Assembly (NCBI GenBank): GCA_963732345.1
Contig: CAVSZI010000015.1
Span: 124,001 to 188,000 of the forward strand
Source of the DNA: Bog-532 sp963732345
GTDB lineage: Bacteria; Actinomycetota; Actinomycetes; Streptosporangiales; Streptosporangiaceae
Direction: 5' to 3'
Length of the DNA stretch: 64,000 bases
Shown: piece after piece, positions 23,632-32,443 of the stretch
Numbering within the stretch: position 1 is the stretch's first letter
Layout of the letters: each line of letters opens with the position of its first letter
Program-made: the position numbers and the translations under genes
The notes under the pieces: model-generated
Database searches by the model: none
Told to the model about the DNA's origin: nothing
Seen by the model: only the letters and a program-made list of their open reading frames with translations

Positions 23632-24169
23632 CAGAAGCGCCCCACCGCAGGCAGCCGCGCGCAGAACCCGGGCGGATCCGCCGCCAGCGGGCTCGTCACC
23701 GGACGCCAGACGGTTCAGTCATAGCTGCCTGTTTCTCTCCTGTACCGCGAAAGGTGCCATCGGCGCGGCGGGGGCGCTGCGCCAGGGTGAGGCCTGGGCC
23801 GCTTGGGCCGAGTCGGGGCGTCGGCGCATTGATGGCGGTCACAGTAGTCAATTACTACGCCGACGATAGCGGCCCCTAGCCTAGCGAGGCGCAGTCTCCG
23901 CAGCCGCGCACGATGGCTGGTGCCTGTTCCCCGTGCACCGTTGGCGTGGACCGTCCGGCGCCCCGGCCCAGAGCCGCGCGATGGACGGCAGGAGCCGCAG
24001 CAGAGCCAGCCCCGGGAACCACTCGGGTGAGGGATGGCGGCTGGCGTTCCTTGCCGTGCCCGTAGTGTGCCCAATCGGGTGGCTGGTCGTGGAGGGTGAC
24101 GGTCACTGTCGGCCCGCACGCACCGGGAAGAGCCGGACCCGAAAAAGCTGGGGCTGGCAGCTGACTGAT
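23632..24169. other. Intergenic stretch with a degenerate arm-type repeat pair (24056, 24067)
   Basis: At 24056 GTGCCCG and at 24067 GTGCCCA stand 11 bp apart and are followed by GGGTGACGGTCACTGTCGG, resembling the arm modules of the tRNA-Gly array (closest to module F). No tRNA-Gly core follows. No gene is convincing in this stretch; minus-strand frames here look non-coding. Confidence 0.5.
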
Positions 24170-24382
24170 TTATTGCCCCGGAACGGCGAATTTGTAGGCC
24201 AGGCCGCCCTGGGGCGGGAGAATGTCGGGACCACCCAGGGTCAGGTGGAAGGTGATCCAGCCGGCTATGAGCACCGCAGCCGCTACGCCGGCGAGCCGCC
24301 GCCAGAGGCCCGCAGGGCCCGCGGGGCGGCGATCGGGATCACGGCCGCCGCTGATGACGTCGCCGGCCTGCTCGTCAGGCAC
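24170..24382 (-). CDS. Possible small single-TM protein (70 aa)
   Basis: From a GTG at 24382 the frame gives VPDEQAGDVISGGRDPDRRP, one hydrophobic segment, LAGVAAAVLIAGWITFHLTL, and a short outer tail rich in Gly and Pro. There is no strong ribosome site and no recognised family. It lies downstream of the two STAS-linked genes on the same strand (84 bp away), so it may share their transcript. It could also be a chance frame. Confidence 0.4.
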   Translation of the reverse strand: MPDEQAGDVISGGRDPDRRPAGPAGLWRRLAGVAAAVLIAGWITFHLTLGGPDILPPQGGLAYKFAVPGQ

Positions 24383-24465
24383 GATGCCAACGTACCCGCG
24401 CGGTGCTGACGGGCCGGCTCCGCGGGGTGCACTCGCCACTCGGCTGACGGGGCCACCGGGACGGA

Positions 24466-24828
24466 TTACCGGTTTGGTCCGCCTGTCCTCGCGGGGAACA
24501 TTCCCGACTCGAAAGCGGCCGTGCGGGTGTCGCGGATGATGGCGTCGACTTCGGCGATCGCCTGCGAGAGCCGGCGCGCCAGCGGCCCCTCCGCAAGGCC
24601 CTCCGCCGTCTGCAGGAGCAGGCCCACGCCGAGCAGCCGGTGCGTCATCAAGCGCATGAGGTCCGCACAGCGACCAGCGGCCGCGCTGGCCGCGATGGCG
24701 GCGATGGCGGCGGGCGAAACGCTCCCGGCTTCGGCCAGCGAGGCCCAGGACACTGATCTGGCCAGCGACAGGCTCACCGTCGCCCCCAGATGCTGTCCCG
24801 CGTCGTCCTGCCGGGCCGAGACCAGCAT
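24466..24828 (-). CDS. Small helical protein resembling a histidine-kinase dimerisation segment
   Basis: 120 residues from an ATG at 24828 that overlaps the region of the STAS stop (TGACATG), so it is probably translationally coupled. The C-terminal half, LMTHRLLGVGLLLQTAEGLA with ARRLSQAIAEVDAIIRDTRT and AAFES, resembles the HisKA_3 helix pair of actinobacterial GAF-domain kinases ('HRLFAVGL.LQ......A...VD..IR.IR...F'). No ATP-binding domain follows. Together with the STAS gene it may be a split or degenerate sensor. Function unknown. Confidence 0.5.
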   Translation of the reverse strand: MLVSARQDDAGQHLGATVSLSLARSVSWASLAEAGSVSPAAIAAIAASAAAGRCADLMRLMTHRLLGVGLLLQTAEGLAEGPLARRLSQAIAEVDAIIRDTRTAAFESGMFPARTGGPNR

Positions 24829-24829
24829 G

Positions 24830-25213
24830 TCAAACCAGCGGGCCGTGCGGGGGCGCACTGGCGGCGAGGGCCGACTCCAGCGACGGGTAATGGGACACCA
24901 TGCGGTCGACGCCGCTGACGGTGAGCACCCGCCGCACGATCTCGCTGGTGACCACCAGCCGCAGTTCGGTGCCGCTGGACACCGCTCGCTGGTAGACGCG
25001 GGCCAGGGCGTCGCTGCCCGCATGATCACATGAGACCGTCCCGCTCAGGTCCACGATCAGGACCAGAGCGCCGCGGTTGAGCACGGACAGCAGTTGCTCG
25101 CGGATCTGGTCGATGTCGGGCAGGCCGAAATGTTCCGGCAGAACGACGATCGCAAGCCGATCCGCCCACCGCTCCGGGCAAGGGCCCCAGACCTGACGCG
25201 GGTGCTCGGGCAT
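24830..25213 (-). CDS. STAS-domain protein (anti-sigma factor antagonist-like)
   Basis: 127 residues from the ATG at 25213 (AAGGGG 6 nt upstream). The STAS core is LVLIVDLSGTVSCDHAGSDA followed by LARVYQRAVSSGTELRLVVT. In phosphorylatable antagonists the loop reads D-S-S-G with the second Ser phosphorylated by the anti-sigma kinase; here it is D-H-A-G, so the usual phospho-acceptor is absent. The protein may be constitutively active or serve another STAS role. It is the first gene of a possible operon with the downstream helical protein. Confidence 0.8.
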   Translation of the reverse strand: MPEHPRQVWGPCPERWADRLAIVVLPEHFGLPDIDQIREQLLSVLNRGALVLIVDLSGTVSCDHAGSDALARVYQRAVSSGTELRLVVTSEIVRRVLTVSGVDRMVSHYPSLESALAASAPPHGPLV

Positions 25214-25510
25214 GGTCATCCCCTTAGCAGGCACAGGGTTGGTGAGGTCGCTGCGCACCGCAGTGCAGCCGCCACGTTGCGGCGCATCAGCCTTGTCCGA
25301 TCAAGATCGCCGGTTCCGGCTTCTAACATCGGCAGGAAGCTCATCTGTATCGGGGAGCAGGAAGCTCATCTGTATCTGGTAGAGGTGGACAAGCCGCCAC
25401 GGTAGGGCGGCCGAGCCACCAGGGTCCGGGGCGGCAATTCGTCAGCTTAACCACGTGCCCTGCGCCGGCGCCAATCTACGCTCGCGTATTTCCTGCGAGC
25501 TTGAAGAGCC

Positions 25511-25549
25511 GCCGCCCCGGCACGCACGGACCGTGCGTGCCGGGGCGGC
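25511..25549. terminator. Perfect 17-bp stem hairpin (loop GGACC)
   Basis: GCCGCCCCGGCACGCAC at 25511-25527 is fully complementary to 25533-25549. No T tract follows on either strand. It lies in the 442-bp gap between the divergent STAS gene and the ORF at 25656, not at the end of any gene I can see, so it may be a terminator of an undetected transcript, a structured RNA or a protein-binding site. The rest of the gap is non-coding. Confidence 0.6.
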
Positions 25550-25655
25550 CGGGGCGTAGCCTGGAACCATAAGCGGGGATTACCACAGCACCGGGCAACG
25601 CCGCGCACACGGAGTTGCTGAGTTCACGCCCGGCGCCTGCCGGCCGGTTGGCCGG

Positions 25656-25946
25656 GTGAGACCGCACCTTGGCCTGTTCGGAATCGAGATGATCCCGGTG
25701 ACCCGCAACGAAGAGGAACCCAACCGGGTGCTCGGCATACCGTGGAACCGCATCGGGCCCGCCAGCCGGCGCGATCAGCAGGGCAGGGAGCCGCAGCGTG
25801 CCCTCGGCATTCCGATCAGCCAGCTCAGCGTCGACGTCGACTTCTTCCGGTCGCTCCTTCATCCCATCAAGGGGTACCGGCGCCGGTCCCGGCGCCACCG
25901 CCTGGGCGCGTACGCGCTGGACGACGACGACACCGGGCGCGGCTAA
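25656..25946 (+). CDS. Hypothetical protein (96 aa), uncertain
   Basis: The GTG at 25656 (alternative ATG at 25689) encodes a soluble, charged protein: MIPVTRNEEEPNRVLGIPWN, RALGIPISQLSVDVDFFRSL and a basic C-terminus, KGYRRRSRRHRLGAYALDDD. No family is recognised and there is no strong ribosome site. A minus-strand frame over the same DNA (25476-25898) is also open, so strand assignment rests on the more natural amino-acid make-up of this one. A GC-rich inverted run just past the stop (about 25947-25985) could act as a terminator. Confidence 0.4.
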   Translation: MRPHLGLFGIEMIPVTRNEEEPNRVLGIPWNRIGPASRRDQQGREPQRALGIPISQLSVDVDFFRSLLHPIKGYRRRSRRHRLGAYALDDDDTGRG

Positions 25947-26060
25947 CCGGCCCGCCCCGGCCCGCCCGGGGCGGGGCGGGGCCAGGCTTCACCGGGCCCA
26001 TCCCCGGGCGACCGCGGGCGGGGACCGGCGGCGGCCCCGGCGGGGACCGGGGGACAACGG

Positions 26061-27512
26061 TCAGGGCAGTTCGTGCTCGGCCGCGGCGGCCTCGAGTTCG
26101 TCCATTTCAGCCTGGGCCACCCGGGTCTCCGCCGCCACGTCGATCGACCGGGCGAAGACGTAGTAGAGGATCGCGGCCACCGGCAGCCCGATGAAGAACG
26201 ATATGTCCGCGCCGCCGAGCGCCTTGGCCGCGGGGCCCTCGTACAGCGTGCCGACGTTGAAGAACGGCACCATGGCGGCGAATCCGACGAGGTACGCCAG
26301 GATCCCGCGCCACCCCCACCGGCCGTACATGCCGTGCGGGTTGAAGATCTCGGCGATGGCGTAGTGCCCGCGCCGCACGATGTAGTAGTCGACGAGGTTG
26401 ACCGCGGTCCACGGGATGAACAAGTACAGGATCAGCAGCAGGAAGTTGTTGAAGTTGCTGAGGAAGTGCTTGGACGCGGCGAGCGCGCCGATAAGCGAGA
26501 GCGCCGCCGTCAGCCCGACGGTGATGACGCGGATGGCGAGCGTCGGGTGCACCTTCCGGAACGAGTCCACCGCGCTGATGAGCGTCAGCGAGCCGCCGTA
26601 CATGTTCAGCGCGGTGACCGACGTCAGGCCGATCGCGGCCACGATCAGCACGACCGCGCCGAAGCCGTCGAAGACGTGGTTGCCGACCGCGTTGAGCTCG
26701 GCGATGCCGGTGCCGTCGAAGTTCTTGCCCGCCCACGCGGCCAGCACGGCGCCCAGGATCATCATCCAGCCGCCGCCAATCGCCGAGCCCCAGTAGGTCC
26801 AGTGGAAGGTCTTGCGCACGGTCACGTTGGGCGGCATGTACCGCGAGTAGTCCGAGACGTAGATGGCCCAGCTGATCTGGTAGCCGGCCACCACGCCGAA
26901 CTGGCCGAAGAACGGGCTGGCCTTGAAGGTGCCGATCGCGAACGTGCCCGCCGGGTAGTGGATGAAGAACAGCGTGATCGTGAAGATGCCGAAGATGACG
27001 ATCATCAGGTACGTCAGCCATTGCTCGGCGCGGTGGATGAGGTCGTAGCCGACGAGCGCGATCACGAACGCGGCCAGGGTCACGATGACGACCCACAGCT
27101 TGGTGCTGCCGTGGGCGGTGGTGCTCATCGCCTCGCCGCCGAGGATCGTGTTGAAGACGTTGAAGCCCGCGTACTGGACGTAGGCGAAAAGCCAGACCAG
27201 CAGCGCTCCGACATAGCCGAACTGCGGGCGGGACTGGATCATCTGCGGCAGGCCGAGTTGCGGCCCCTGCGCGGAGTGAAACGCCATGAATAGCGTGCCG
27301 ACCAGGATGCCGAGCACAATGGCCAGCACCGACCAGAACAGCGACGCGCCCTCGCTGATGCTGATCAGGCCGACCGCCAGCGTGGCGATTTGCGCGTTGG
27401 ACATGAACCAAAGCGGGCCGAGATGCCAGATCCGGCCGTGCCGTTCATTCAACGGTACGTAGTCAATCGAGCGGACCTCGATACCGCCCAAACGCGGCCG
27501 CGTATTCGTCAT
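26061..27512 (-). CDS. NCS1-family nucleobase permease (cytosine/purine/allantoin-type)
   Basis: A 483-residue, 12-TM protein. The N-terminus begins with soluble residues ending RSIDYVPLNERHGRIWHLGP, with the NCS1-typical 'FW.....N....G'-like first helix, and the third helix region has GPQLGLPQMIQSRPQFGYVG ('R..FG..G'), the family hallmark. VSDYSRYMP in helix 6 is the 'DY.RY' signature of cytosine-permease-like members. It imports a nucleobase or related compound with H+ or Na+. It stands alone, so no substrate pathway is suggested. The upstream gap has AT-rich DNA that may hold its promoter. Confidence 0.88.
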   Translation of the reverse strand: MTNTRPRLGGIEVRSIDYVPLNERHGRIWHLGPLWFMSNAQIATLAVGLISISEGASLFWSVLAIVLGILVGTLFMAFHSAQGPQLGLPQMIQSRPQFGYVGALLVWLFAYVQYAGFNVFNTILGGEAMSTTAHGSTKLWVVIVTLAAFVIALVGYDLIHRAEQWLTYLMIVIFGIFTITLFFIHYPAGTFAIGTFKASPFFGQFGVVAGYQISWAIYVSDYSRYMPPNVTVRKTFHWTYWGSAIGGGWMMILGAVLAAWAGKNFDGTGIAELNAVGNHVFDGFGAVVLIVAAIGLTSVTALNMYGGSLTLISAVDSFRKVHPTLAIRVITVGLTAALSLIGALAASKHFLSNFNNFLLLILYLFIPWTAVNLVDYYIVRRGHYAIAEIFNPHGMYGRWGWRGILAYLVGFAAMVPFFNVGTLYEGPAAKALGGADISFFIGLPVAAILYYVFARSIDVAAETRVAQAEMDELEAAAAEHELP

Positions 27513-28106
27513 GCAGACACTCTGACGTGAATTCGCCCTTAACGGAATATGTGCTGGCCTGCAACTTCATCACGAAACACAAAGTTTTTATTAATACCGA
27601 ACGGGCCTGGGCGCGACCGCACCGGGAAAGGAAGGCGCGGGCCCGTCCGTTCGGTCATGCCCGGACGTGTGGAGGACGAGGCTTGCGCCCGGCAAGGATT
27701 TGGTCACCGGGCACTACCCGGCTCATGATGGCCTGGGCGATTGAAGCTTCAAGTTGGTCGGGCCAGGGGTTATCCTGGCTTCGAGTCCCGAGCCCAAGGA
27801 TCCCGCTGTTCATCACGCTGGGCGCCGCGCAGCGGGAGGACCAGCCGGTGGAGACGGTCATCAAGGGCTATATGGCCGGCCTGTCCAAGCGCTCGTTCCA
27901 AGTCAACTGACCCGGTGTAGCTGCCCCCGTCAGCTGGACGGCGGAGCCGAACCGCCATAACCGCGCACGCAAGGGCCCCAGCGGCGGCTGCGTCGCCTCG
28001 CTGGGTGGCCCCTGCGGCACGGTTCCCGTAGACCGTCAAGGCCGGTTAACGTTAACAACGATTTAACGCACCGAAATGTAACAAGTTGGACACAGCGGCC
28101 GCCGGG
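27513..28106. other. Intergenic stretch: probable promoter of the permease and terminator of parA
   Basis: About 590 bp. The right end of this gap holds the hairpin described separately. A plus-strand frame ending at 27910 (QPVETVIKGYMAGLSKRSFQ) looks protein-like but has no usable start or recognised family. AT-rich DNA at 27540-27600 probably belongs to the permease promoter. Confidence 0.45.
27973..28011 (-). terminator. Putative terminator downstream of parA
   Basis: GGGCCCCAGCG (27973-27983) pairs with CGCTGG-GT-GGCCC (27999-28011), an 11-bp stem with a 2-nt bulge, 96 bp past the parA stop. There is no T tract, as is common in high-GC genomes. Confidence 0.5.
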
Positions 28107-28853
28107 TCATACCGGAGCGCGCTTGCGTACCAATTCCCATAGGTTCTGGTAACAGCGGGCAGCCGGGCTGCGCGGCGCGAAGACGGGCACCGGAGCGCGC
28201 TCGGCGGCCATCCGCTCGATGATGGCGAGGGCGGGGATGGTGGCCGCGGCGATGTCCGGCCGCTCCAGCGGCAGCCGCTCGGCGATCTCGCGGTGAAGCC
28301 GCTTCCGGCGGTCCACCATCGAGAAGAACGCCAGCACGTCGGGGCGCGGGCCGTCGAAGTCCGCCACGAACCCGGTGAGCTGGTCCAGCGTACGCAGCGA
28401 CAGGGTGGCGGGGATGAGCGGGACGAGGATCAGGTCCGCGGCGTGCAGCACGTTTTCTGACACCAGCGAGACGCTGGGCGGGCAGTCGAGGATAACGACG
28501 TCGTAATCCGCGGCCAGCGGGCCGAGAAGCCGGGAGAGCCGGCGGACCCGGTTCTTCGCCGCGTCGAGCAGCAGGTCCATATTCCGGTAGGTGAAGTCGC
28601 CCGGCAGGAGGTCAAGGCGGTCGAAGTCGGTGCCCTTGATGGCCTTGTCCAGCGGGCGGGTCCCGCGAATGAGGGCCTTCCCGCCGCCCTTGACCCCTGG
28701 CCGCACGCGGAACATGAATGTGGCGGCCGCCTGCGGATCCAGGTCCCACAGCAGCGTGCGCAGACCGTCCTGCGCGGCCAGGTAGGCGAGGTTGACGGCC
28801 GCCGTCGTCTTCCCGACACCACCCTTGATGTTGTAGGTGGCGATCACCCTCAT
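28107..28853 (-). CDS. ParA/MinD-family ATPase
   Basis: 248 residues starting MRVIATYNIKGGVGKTTAAV, a deviant Walker A (KGGVGKTT) at residues 10-17; Walker A' is LLWDLDPQAA, and Walker B is YDVVILDCPPSVSLVSENVL. These are dimeric partition/positioning ATPases. No parB lies next to it. It follows the CYTH/CHAD gene by 13 bp, so the two form an operon. Such stand-alone ParA proteins near CHAD genes may position polyphosphate-linked complexes, but that is inference. A good hairpin follows the stop. Confidence 0.88.
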   Translation of the reverse strand: MRVIATYNIKGGVGKTTAAVNLAYLAAQDGLRTLLWDLDPQAAATFMFRVRPGVKGGGKALIRGTRPLDKAIKGTDFDRLDLLPGDFTYRNMDLLLDAAKNRVRRLSRLLGPLAADYDVVILDCPPSVSLVSENVLHAADLILVPLIPATLSLRTLDQLTGFVADFDGPRPDVLAFFSMVDRRKRLHREIAERLPLERPDIAAATIPALAIIERMAAERAPVPVFAPRSPAARCYQNLWELVRKRAPV

Positions 28854-28866
28854 GCGCTGTCCCGGC

Positions 28867-30471
28867 TCACGCAGTTTCCCGGCTCACGCGCTGTCCCGGC
28901 TCATGGACTGTCCGGTCGGTCAGTACCGCCATCCGGCGCCGTCCCGCGGGCCCCGCGAACCCGGCGAACCGCTCCGCGAACTCGGCGCGCGACTGACCTT
29001 GGCGCGTGCCCAGCTGGGCGGCCAGCTCGCCCATGGCCAGCAGCGTGGCCGCGGGCGCGGCCTGCTGCGCCAGCATCGCGGCCGCCAGGGACTGGATCTC
29101 CTCGCGCTGAACCTGGCTGTCCTGGAATTCGCCCAGGCAATCCTGGAGGCGCTTCAGGTCACCGAGGACCGCACGGTAGGCCCCCGGATCGTGCAGGGAG
29201 GCGAAGAACTCCAGTACGTACCGCAGTTCTTTGCACCGCTTGCGCAGGGTGTGCAGGCTTTCCGGCGGTGAGCTGGCCGTGATCGCCGATCCGAGCTTGA
29301 TGACCCGTCCGTGGGCACGTCTGGTCCGGTCCGCGGCCAGCTCGGCGGCGGGCGGCCCCGCGGGCAGGCCGCGGTTGTCGTAGGGGACGAGCAGCGCCTT
29401 GCGCCAGTCGCCGACGGTGGCGGCGAAACGCGCCGAGCGCAGCGCCCGGCCTAGTTTCCGCCGCTCGGCGGTCCGGCGCCGCCCCAGGTAGGCGAGGAAC
29501 GGGTCCAGGTCAGCGGGATCGGCCGCCACCAGCCGGGCGGCCATCGGGGCGAAGGACAGCAGGTGCACGTCCAGGTCCCGCAGCGGCGTGGTCAGGTCAC
29601 CGAGCCACCTGAACTCGGCGGCGAACCGCAAGGTGAGCTCGCCGGGCAGGACATCGCCGAGGAGCTTGAGCCCGGACCGCGTGCGCCGCACGGCAATGCG
29701 CAGGTCGTGCAGGAACTCGGTATCCGTGTCGTGCAGCACGCCGTCGACGTTCGCCTCGAGGTTGTCCAATTGCTGTAGCAGGATGGCCCGGACGGCGTCG
29801 GCGCCCAGCATGTCCGGCCGCAGCGCCACGTCGACCTTGCCGGTGTAGTCGAGGGGACAGCGCCCGGCCGCGCTGAGCGCGGCACCCAGCGCGGTCTGCC
29901 GGCTGAGAGCCAGGCCGGCGCCGGCGAGAATACGCCCGGCCCGTCGCGCCTGGGCTAGATAGCCGCGAACCTCGGTCACGGCCAGCCGGGCCGGGATCGA
30001 GGCGTAGCCGGGCACGAGAAGCGACATGCCGTCGATGGAGATCCGGGCGACCGTCTTGTCGTCCTCATTGCGCAGCCGCACCTCGCGCACCTGGCTGATC
30101 ACACTGACCGTGGGCAGCAAGGCCCGGAGGCCGGCCACGGCCGCGACCCGGTCCCGCAGCGGACCCGGCGGGAGGGCCCCGGGCAGGGCCGGCCAGCGGG
30201 CCAGCCCGGTCGGTACGATGAGCCGCTGGCCGCCCGTGCCGGTCAGCACCAGTTCGCCCCGGGGTATCCGCCCAGCCTGCGTGATGACATGCTGCAACGT
30301 GAGCCCGGCCCGGTACAGCCGCCAGTCGAACGTGTCCAGCCACGTCCGCCGCACCCGGCTGGCGTGACGGTCCTCCTCCACGCGGAAGGCCGTCGACAGC
30401 TCATCGCGCACCCGGTCGGGCAGTATTGCACCGGAGTCCGGGAGGATGTATTCGCGCGCACGGGCCTCCAC
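28867..30471 (-). CDS. CYTH and CHAD domain protein (polyphosphate-associated)
   Basis: 534 residues. The N-terminal third is a CYTH/triphosphate-tunnel-like domain (REYILPDSGAILPDRVRDEL, then TWLDTFDWRLYRAGLTLQHV), although the ExExK start is degenerate. The C-terminal two thirds is a CHAD domain: HDTDTEFLHDLRIAVRRTRS with the conserved HDLRIAVRRTRS, and LHTLRKRCKELRYVLEFFAS, its second histidine helix. CHAD domains bind polyphosphate granules. The ATG at 30471 is used. It forms an operon with the ParA-like ATPase downstream, which suggests localisation of polyphosphate bodies, as inference. Confidence 0.85.
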   Translation of the reverse strand: MEARAREYILPDSGAILPDRVRDELSTAFRVEEDRHASRVRRTWLDTFDWRLYRAGLTLQHVITQAGRIPRGELVLTGTGGQRLIVPTGLARWPALPGALPPGPLRDRVAAVAGLRALLPTVSVISQVREVRLRNEDDKTVARISIDGMSLLVPGYASIPARLAVTEVRGYLAQARRAGRILAGAGLALSRQTALGAALSAAGRCPLDYTGKVDVALRPDMLGADAVRAILLQQLDNLEANVDGVLHDTDTEFLHDLRIAVRRTRSGLKLLGDVLPGELTLRFAAEFRWLGDLTTPLRDLDVHLLSFAPMAARLVAADPADLDPFLAYLGRRRTAERRKLGRALRSARFAATVGDWRKALLVPYDNRGLPAGPPAAELAADRTRRAHGRVIKLGSAITASSPPESLHTLRKRCKELRYVLEFFASLHDPGAYRAVLGDLKRLQDCLGEFQDSQVQREEIQSLAAAMLAQQAAPAATLLAMGELAAQLGTRQGQSRAEFAERFAGFAGPAGRRRMAVLTDRTVHEPGQRVSRETA

Positions 30472-30659
30472 GAGGCGGACGGTATCACCCGCAGCACCGG
30501 CATTGCTAGGAGTGAACGGGCGGTGAATTCCGGGTTACGCAAGGTGGAGCAGACAACTTTGTGAATGAGCGCACGACGCCTCTGCTGGAGGCATCTCGCG
30601 CGATCCGGGAGGCTCAGTGTGCTGGCGCGGGCCAGGTGACGCCGGTGAGGGCCAGGACG

Positions 30660-30767
30660 TCTGCCCGGCGCGAAGCGAGCGGAGGAACCGAGGACGGTCG
30701 CGCCGCGATCCGGCAGCCGCGGCACGGTCGCGGAGATGTCCATGTTCATGCTGCCCAGCATGGTCAC
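30660..30767 (-). pseudogene. Ribokinase-type (PfkB) sugar kinase, N-terminal remnant
   Basis: A GTG at 30767 begins VTMLGSMNMDISATVPRLPD RGATVLG (shown in two parts), the unmistakable N-terminus of ribokinases ('V.GS.N.D......LP..G.T..G'). After about 35 codons the similarity ends at APGRR, where 'APGGKGANQA' would be expected. No further part is found nearby. It is a truncated gene in the 409-bp gap between the CHAD gene and the MFS exporter. Confidence 0.65.
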
Positions 30768-30880
30768 CCGCGGCTGTACCGTCGTCCGCGCTCCTGACCG
30801 CTGCGGCCGGGGCCCGGCGGAGAAGCCCCGGCCAGTTTCGTTCGGCTAAATCGGGCTCGGCCACCCGGGCGCAAGCTCGG

Positions 30881-32443
30881 TCAGCCGCGCTCAGCCACCG
30901 GATCGCCGGCCCGGCTGGCGCGCCAGGCCAGCAGCATGGCCAGCGCGGACGCGATCGCGCCGACGAGCATGGCCGCGCGATCACCAGTCACCCCGGTGCC
31001 GTGGCCGATGCCTACCGCCACGGCCGGCAGGAGCGCCGCGCCGATGGCCGCGCCGATCTGGCGGCTGGTGTTGATCATCCCACCGACGACGCCCTGGTCG
31101 GCGTCGGGCACGCCGCGGCTCGCGATCACGATCGAGCCGAAGGCGGTCCCCGCGGTGCCGAAGCCAATCAGCATCACCGCGAGCAGCAGCGGGCTGTACC
31201 CGGCGGCGGGAAGCTGTGTCAGCACGAGAAAGCCGGCGGCCGACGCCGACGCGGTCACGGTGAGGAAGCGGCGGACCCCGCCGAAACGCGCCGCGAGCTG
31301 GGTGCCGTACAGGCCGGCGGTAAATCCGGCCATGCCCTGGGGGGCGATGGCCAGTCCGGTCACCAGCGGCGACTCGTGCAGCACCTGCTGGAAGTACAGG
31401 GACAGCACCAGCATTTCCCCGCCGTTCCACAGGCCCATGAGCAGCGCGAGGGCACTCCCCCGGCGCAGGCCCGCGTGCCGGAACATCGTCAGCCGGATCA
31501 GCGGCTCGGGGTGCCGGGTCTCCGCCACGGCGAAGGCGGCACCGGCGGCGAGGCCAACCACGCCCGCGCCGAGCACGGCCGGCGACAGCCAGCCGAAGGT
31601 GTCACCCTCCGAAACGGCGAACACGGCGAGCGCCACCGCGACGGTGATGAGCAGCGCGCCCCGCACGTCGAGCCGGTGGCCGGAGCGCGCGTCCCGCAGG
31701 TGGGCGGAGTGGCCGAGGATTTTCGGGGCGACGAGGGCGGCGATCAGCCCGACCGGAACGTTGACGAGGAACACGGAGCGCCAGCTCGTGAGCTCGACGA
31801 GCACTCCGCCGAGGACCTGCCCGGCCACGAAACCCAGCGACGCGGTGGCCCCGTACAGTCCAAGCGCCCGGCTGCGTTCCCGGCCTTCGCGGAATCCCGT
31901 GGTAATGAGAGACAGTGCGGCGGGCATGACGACGGCCGCGCCCGCCCCCTGGACCACACGGGAGGCAAGCAGGAGCACCGGGTCCCGGGCGAGGCCCCCG
32001 GACAGCGAGGCGATGGAGAACGCCACGAGCCCGATCACGAACATCCGGCGCCGGCCGAGCATGTCAGCAGCACGCCCGCCGAGGATCAGCAGGCCGCCGA
32101 AGGCGATGGCGTAGGCCGTGACCACCCAGTCCACGACGGACGCGGACAGATTCAGCTCGCGCTCGATCGACGGCAGGGCCACGTTCACAATGCTGAAGTC
32201 GAGCACCATCATGAATGAGGCGACCAGGATGAGCGCGAGGCGAACGGCCTTCCGCCGGGGGGAGTCCGGGGCCGGGGTGACCCTGCGCGGGGCGAACGTG
32301 GATGGGGTCCCGGCGGAGGGGGCCGGGGCGGGGGGGGCCGGGGCGGAGGGGGCCGGGGCGGGCCTGGCCGCCAGTGAAGTGCGGGGGGACGGCGTGCCTG
32401 CGGGCGGGGAGACCGCGCGGTCGTCCGGGAGACGGCGGACCAA
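30881..32443 (-). CDS. MFS drug exporter, DHA2 (14-TM) type
   Basis: 520 residues. After a Pro/Ala-rich cytoplasmic leader (residues 1-65) the membrane part starts LALILVASFMMVLDFSIVNV with motif D1 (LDFSIVNVALP). Motif A is GGRAADMLGRRRMF and motif C is GFVAGQVLGGVLVELTSWRS. This resembles EmrB/QacA-type multidrug or antibiotic exporters driven by the proton gradient. It is divergent from the TetR-family regulator at 32907, its probable repressor. The exact start is uncertain because the leader is low-complexity. Confidence 0.88.
   Translation of the reverse strand: MVRRLPDDRAVSPPAGTPSPRTSLAARPAPAPSAPAPPAPAPSAGTPSTFAPRRVTPAPDSPRRKAVRLALILVASFMMVLDFSIVNVALPSIERELNLSASVVDWVVTAYAIAFGGLLILGGRAADMLGRRRMFVIGLVAFSIASLSGGLARDPVLLLASRVVQGAGAAVVMPAALSLITTGFREGRERSRALGLYGATASLGFVAGQVLGGVLVELTSWRSVFLVNVPVGLIAALVAPKILGHSAHLRDARSGHRLDVRGALLITVAVALAVFAVSEGDTFGWLSPAVLGAGVVGLAAGAAFAVAETRHPEPLIRLTMFRHAGLRRGSALALLMGLWNGGEMLVLSLYFQQVLHESPLVTGLAIAPQGMAGFTAGLYGTQLAARFGGVRRFLTVTASASAAGFLVLTQLPAAGYSPLLLAVMLIGFGTAGTAFGSIVIASRGVPDADQGVVGGMINTSRQIGAAIGAALLPAVAVGIGHGTGVTGDRAAMLVGAIASALAMLLAWRASRAGDPVAERG

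Noticed and set aside
27767..27800. tRNA-like T-arm (CTTCGAGTCCCGAGCC)
   Set aside because: The stem does not pair around TTCGAGT and no acceptor or anticodon arm is present; it is better explained as chance plus the CCAGG...CCTGG inverted repeat.
30617..32218. Plus-strand open frames opposite the MFS exporter
   Set aside because: They are Gln/Arg/His-rich shadows of a gene with clear MFS motifs on the minus strand.
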